Below are positions 5,755 through 7,968 of a stretch of 7,968 nucleotides of DNA, piece by piece. Location of the stretch: positions 16,250 to 24,217 of the forward strand of contig DNYS01000121.1 of assembly GCA_003506735.1 (NCBI GenBank), written 5' to 3'. The position numbers and the translations under genes were made by a program. A model generated the notes under the pieces. It saw only the letters and a program-made list of their open reading frames with translations. It had not been told where the DNA came from and did not search any database. The stretch comes from Nitrospinota bacterium. GTDB lineage: Bacteria > UBA8248. Numbering within the stretch: position 1 is the stretch's first letter; every line of letters begins with the position of its first letter.

Positions 5755-6390
5755 GTGGCTTCTCCTGGGAGCTTGGCTTTGGTAGTTCCGGAAAACCCCG
5801 CCTCAAAAAAGGCATTTACGACATTCGAAGTAGCGGATATCTGTGATGTGACCCCGGTGACGATTCAAAACTGGATCGATAAGGGATGGCTGCGGGCCTA
5901 CAGGACGCCCGGCGGGCATCGCCGGGTTCTCCGGGATGATCTTCTGTCCTTTCTCGATTCCAGGAACATTCCTCATATTTTCAATGAGCGCATTGGGCCG
6001 CCCCAGATTCTCATCGTTGACGATGAGAAGAATTTCACCGAGTTGATGCGCGATATTCTTCTCTTGGACAATCCCGACTACGAAATCGAAATCGCGCACG
6101 ACGGATTCCGGGCGGGCCTGCTCTACGGGAACAACAGGCCGGATGTGGTGCTGCTCGACCTGATGCTTCCGGGCGTGGATGGTTTCGAGGTTTGCCGCCA
6201 GATCAAGCAGAGCACGGGCGGCGGCGATACCGTGGTCATAGCGGTGACCGGTCTGGACGATCCCTCGCATGAGGAGCGGATCATGAGCCTTGGCGCCTCC
6301 TACTTCATTCAGAAGCCGGCCGACACGGCGCATATCCGAGACCTTGTGCGCCAGACCATCGATGCGAAGGGCGCGCGCAACCCCTCCTGA
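5755..6390 (+). CDS. Response regulator with N-terminal MerR-type HTH
   Basis: A 211-residue cytoplasmic transcription factor or signalling protein if started at GTG 5755. Residues 21-67 form a MerR/excisionase-type winged helix (FTTFEVADICDVTPVTIQNW, then RTPGGHRRVLRDDL, the wing signature). Residues 84-205 are a receiver domain: acidic pair Asp89-Asp90 in ILIVDDE, phosphoacceptor Asp135 in VVLLDLMLPGVDG, Thr165 in IAVTG and Lys187 in FIQKP. The phosphorylation site is complete, so it should accept phosphate from a histidine kinase encoded elsewhere. The domain order is the reverse of OmpR or NarL regulators, and there is no output domain after the receiver. Start choice is open: GTG 5755 has no ribosome site, while TTG 5779 has GGGAG (5767-5771) seven bases upstream and gives 203 residues without touching either domain. 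It stands alone, divergent from dtd and convergent with the PAC2 gene. Confidence 0.93.
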   Translation: MASPGSLALVVPENPASKKAFTTFEVADICDVTPVTIQNWIDKGWLRAYRTPGGHRRVLRDDLLSFLDSRNIPHIFNERIGPPQILIVDDEKNFTELMRDILLLDNPDYEIEIAHDGFRAGLLYGNNRPDVVLLDLMLPGVDGFEVCRQIKQSTGGGDTVVIAVTGLDDPSHEERIMSLGASYFIQKPADTAHIRDLVRQTIDAKGARNPS

Positions 6391-6609
6391 GCCGGTTCGA
6401 TTCCAAGCCCAGCCCACGGTTTTTTCCCGGGGGTATTTTTTTCATTTTAAATGGGAAGGAAAATTTTCGCCGCGCCTGTCTATCGGGGCGCCCGCGGATC
6501 GGAAGGCGGACCGCTCCGGCGAGTCGCTCCGGCCATGAGCGCGCGGGGGTGTCATGGGTCATGAGTATGAGATGAGGGGAGTGAAAGATGAGCCGGGGCG
6601 AGGCGGCTC
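6391..6609. other. Convergent intergenic region
   Basis: Between the stops of the response regulator and the PAC2 gene. It holds two T-runs (T6 at 6420-6425, T7 at 6436-6442 region) with only a short CCCGGG between them, a small AT palindrome CATTT-T-AAATG just after, a 9-bp direct repeat CGCTCCGGC (6512-6520 and 6525-6533), and a run of ATGAG-like microrepeats near 6553-6577. A transcription stop is expected here, but I could not build a convincing stem-plus-U-tract for either strand. Confidence 0.5.
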
Positions 6610-7494
6610 TCAGGAATCCGCGTCACCGTTATTGCCGCGCTCCCGCTCGCGGAGGAAACGCTCGACTTCCCGGGCCACATCCTCGCCCGAGGGCAAACCG
6701 CCCGATTCTTCCTCCTCTTCGGTCTCGCTCCGGTGTTTGAGCTCCTCGACATATTCCTTGACCGCCTTGTTCGACTCCAGGGCCTGATCGACCTTGTCGT
6801 CGAAATCGGTCGAGCCGGTTTCCAGCTCGGAGACGTTCACGTCGATCATGAGAAATTCCGAAAGCCGCCGGACCAGGGCGAGGGCGGCCTTGGGGTTGGG
6901 CGTTACGTTGACGTAATGGGGGACGTTCGCCCAGATGCTGACGGCGGGCAGGCTCTGGTCCTTGAACAGGTTGTTCAGGATTCCGACGATGCCCGTGGGG
7001 CCCTCGTATCCGGAGCGCTTCAGGCCCAGGCGCTCGGCCAGCTCCAGATTCGTGGAGGAGCCGGTAATCCGAACGGCGCTCCTGTGGTAGACGTCGGCAA
7101 GCAAGGCCCCCAGCGTGACCGCCATCCGCACGCCGCATTTTTGCGCGAGCGAGTAAATGATTTGGGTGAATTGCTTCCACTGGAGGTGGGGCTCGACCCC
7201 GACGAAAAGGATCAGGTCGTGGTCGTTATGGGGTGTCCGGCAGGCGTAAAAGGTGTTGCACGGCCAGGCGATCTGGCGCTGACCCTCCTCGTCCAGGCTG
7301 ACGAGCGGCCGCGTGTCCTGAAAATTATAGAATATGTCGGATTCGATCGAGGCGAATTCCGAGCCGCCGAGCTCTTCGCGAATAAAGCTGGCGGCGGTGG
7401 TGGCCGCGTTGCTGGCATCGTTCCATCCCGAAAAAGCGAGCAAAAGGGTGGGACTCCGAAGATCGGGCATTTCCGTGATATGGATATAATCCAT
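6610..7494 (-). CDS. PAC2 family protein
   Basis: A 294-residue protein of the PAC2 (proteasome assembly chaperone 2-like) family, with start ATG at 7494. Visible family blocks are LLLAFSGWNDASNAAT (17-32), HDLILFVGVEPHLQW (92-106), GVRMAVTLGALLADVYHR (121-138), EGPTGIVGIL (164-173) and WANVPHYVNVTPNPKAALAL (188-207). The bacterial members are widespread in actinobacteria and some other lineages. Their biochemical role is not settled, and no proteasome gene is visible here. The C-terminal 60 residues are highly charged: helix-forming, with a poly-Glu run near 258-263, then REVERFLRERERG. The open frame continues 54 codons upstream, but that part covers the sigma70-like promoter at 7556-7584, and ACAGGGGG (7502-7509) sits seven bases before the ATG, so the internal Met is the real start. 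It is monocistronic as far as can be seen, convergent with the regulator and divergent from the dehydrogenase. Confidence 0.92.
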   Translation of the reverse strand: MDYIHITEMPDLRSPTLLLAFSGWNDASNAATTAASFIREELGGSEFASIESDIFYNFQDTRPLVSLDEEGQRQIAWPCNTFYACRTPHNDHDLILFVGVEPHLQWKQFTQIIYSLAQKCGVRMAVTLGALLADVYHRSAVRITGSSTNLELAERLGLKRSGYEGPTGIVGILNNLFKDQSLPAVSIWANVPHYVNVTPNPKAALALVRRLSEFLMIDVNVSELETGSTDFDDKVDQALESNKAVKEYVEELKHRSETEEEEESGGLPSGEDVAREVERFLRERERGNNGDADS

Positions 7495-7555
7495 CCCTTT
7501 GCCCCCTGTGGCCGGAAAGTTCCGGTGGAAGTAAAAAATATCGGCGGTGGAGTTT

Positions 7556-7584
7556 ATTCTAAGCCCGGCGGGAAAAAGATTCAA
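7556..7584 (-). promoter_or_regulatory. Sigma70-type promoter of the PAC2 gene
   Basis: Minus-strand TTGAAT (7584-7579), a 17-bp spacer, TAGAAT (7561-7556): four of six at -35 and five of six at -10. A T7 tract (7596-7590) lies just upstream of the -35 and could act as an UP-like element. Transcription would start near 7549, giving a leader of about 55 nt before the ATG at 7494. Confidence 0.65.
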
Positions 7585-7589
7585 AGCAT

Positions 7590-7624
7590 AAAAAAAGGGG
7601 GCGCCCGAATCCCAGCGGGGGCGC
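7590..7624 (-). terminator. Possible terminator-like hairpin on minus strand
   Basis: Minus-strand GCGCCC (7624-7619), a 12-nt loop, GGGCGC (7606-7601), then CCCC and T7 (7596-7590). The C4 gap between stem and T-run weakens it. If real it would stop leftward transcripts arriving from the dehydrogenase side and insulate the PAC2 promoter. The 8-bp direct repeat GGGGGCGC (7597-7604, 7617-7624) is part of the same block. Confidence 0.2.
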
Positions 7625-7636
7625 GGGTATCCGCGC
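7621..7636. repeat. Inverted repeat upstream of the dehydrogenase promoter
   Basis: GCGCGG-GTAT-CCGCGC is a perfect 6-bp inverted repeat centred about 30 bp upstream of the -35 at 7659. The position would suit an operator, but in such GC-rich DNA it may be chance. Confidence 0.3.
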
Positions 7637-7658
7637 GATCCGCCGCGGCGGCCCAATA

Positions 7659-7687
7659 TTGATAGGCGCGCGCGCGGATGCTATAAA
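7659..7687 (+). promoter_or_regulatory. Sigma70-type promoter of the dehydrogenase transcript
   Basis: TTGATA (7659-7664), a 17-bp spacer, TATAAA (7682-7687): five of six at both hexamers, with optimal spacing, the best promoter match in the window. The spacer is mostly alternating G and C (7666-7676), a sequence type prone to Z-form DNA. Transcription should begin near 7694, about 113 nt before the gene. Confidence 0.75.
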
Positions 7688-7693
7688 CTGAGC

Positions 7694-7800
7694 GGCTGGT
7701 CCGGTGGGTGGCAGAGTCCCCGCCAGGCGCACTGCGGGCCCGCCGCGTGCGGTCTCCCGCCTCAACCGCCCGGATAGGGCACTCTCTGAATAAGGCTAGG
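7694..7800 (+). ncRNA. Structured leader or small RNA candidate
   Basis: GC-rich transcript segment between the predicted start site and the dehydrogenase gene. A clear hairpin spans 7728-7751: CGCAC/GTGCG, one bulged T, then GCGG/CCGC around a GCCCG loop. Two longer-range pairings are possible: TCCGG (7700-7704) with CCGGA (7770-7774), and AGAGTCCC (7713-7720) with GGGcACTCT (7777-7785). They cross each other, so they would form a pseudoknot or be alternatives. I recognise no known riboswitch, 6S, SRP or tRNA signature. In DNA this GC-rich some pairing is expected by chance. Confidence 0.35.
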
Positions 7801-7806
7801 TTTCGG

Positions 7807-7968
7807 GTGGATCCCTCAAACGGCTCCGAATCTCATTATCAGGGCAAGACCGCTTTAATCACGGGTGCGTCCCGGGGCATCGGCGCCGCCGTGGCCAGGC
7901 GCTTCGCACACGAGGGCGCCGAGGTCGTGCTGGTGGCGCGCACGGTCGGCGGGCTTGAGGAGGTCGAC
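7807..7968 (+). CDS. Short-chain dehydrogenase/reductase, 5' end only
   Basis: The first 54 codons of a classical SDR oxidoreductase, cut by the right edge. After a short lead (VDPSNGSESHYQ) comes the Rossmann start GKTALITGASRGIG, containing the TGxxxGIG cofactor loop, then AAVARRFAHEGAEVVLVART. The Arg after VLVA and the Arg in the glycine loop are typical of NADPH-preferring members. The catalytic Ser-Tyr-Lys lies beyond the window, so substrate cannot be told; FabG-like and many other SDRs begin this way. I chose GTG 7807 because it leaves the usual short lead before the first beta strand and has a TAGG/AAGG purine stretch at 7792-7800. An in-frame GTG at 7747 would add 20 residues but lies inside the predicted leader hairpin. 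Confidence 0.9.
   Translation, partial: MDPSNGSESHYQGKTALITGASRGIGAAVARRFAHEGAEVVLVARTVGGLEEVD

Noticed and set aside
5803..6417. Minus-strand open frame of 204 codons opposite the response regulator
   Set aside because: The plus strand encodes intact HTH and receiver motifs; the minus frame has none.
6391..6450. Intrinsic terminator for the response regulator
   Set aside because: T-runs are present but no stable GC stem directly precedes them.
7495..7656. 54-codon N-terminal extension of the PAC2 protein
   Set aside because: It covers a good sigma70 promoter and lacks family similarity; the ATG at 7494 has its own ribosome site.
6733..7662. Plus-strand open frame of 309 codons opposite the PAC2 gene
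   Set aside because: Antisense shadow; PAC2 family motifs and a promoter support the minus strand.
7694..7800. Known structured RNA (tRNA, 6S, SRP RNA, RNase P RNA, cobalamin riboswitch)
   Set aside because: No T-loop, no GGAAGGAAGC-type SRP tip, no RNase P core and no B12 box could be found; kept only as an unclassified leader.

Overview
The window is gene-dense, strongly GC-rich bacterial chromosome, with long spurious open frames in most phases. I read nine protein genes. Six form a leftward block (1-5439), one response regulator reads rightward (5755-6390), one PAC2-family gene reads leftward (6610-7494), and a short-chain dehydrogenase begins at 7807 and runs off the right edge. A lipoprotein signal on the leftmost gene, a proteobacterial-style NAD kinase, a bacterial PAC2 protein and a DUF2400/TIGR02757 protein suggest an uncultured Gram-negative of deltaproteobacterial or neighbouring candidate-phylum type. 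That placement is inference, because no rRNA or tRNA is present.

Leftward block, in order of transcription: dtd (D-aminoacyl-tRNA deacylase), a DUF2400 protein with an endonuclease-III-like cysteine loop, a gap of about 140 bp carrying a degenerate tandem repeat and a possible internal promoter, nadK, recN, a YiiM-like MOSC protein, and a kelch-repeat lipoprotein cut by the left edge. Junctions are a TGATG overlap (dtd/DUF2400), 7 bp (nadK/recN), and ATGA overlaps (recN/MOSC and MOSC/kelch), so most of the block is probably co-transcribed and partly translationally coupled. Several products are quality-control or repair factors: Dtd clears mischarged tRNA, RecN acts in double-strand-break repair, and the E. 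coli relative YiiM counters an N-hydroxylated base analogue. The DUF2400 protein resembles a divergent base-excision glycosylase.

Divergent region 5440-5754: upstream of dtd on one side and of the response regulator on the other. It turns abruptly AT-rich after about 5577 and contains three AAATT repeats exactly 21 bp apart, a plausible operator or curved-DNA element. The regulator has a MerR/excisionase-type helix-turn-helix first and a receiver domain second, the reverse of the common order. No histidine kinase is nearby.

Right end: the PAC2 gene has a good sigma70-type promoter (TTGAAT-17-TAGAAT) that fixes its start at 7494. Back to back with it is a strong-looking rightward promoter (TTGATA-17-TATAAA), followed by a leader of about 110 nt with potentially competing stems, then the dehydrogenase gene. 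I found no CRISPR array, insertion sequence, tRNA, rRNA or prophage gene. The least explained elements are the DUF2400 protein, the tandem repeat before nadK, the phased AAATT repeats, and the leader before the dehydrogenase gene.
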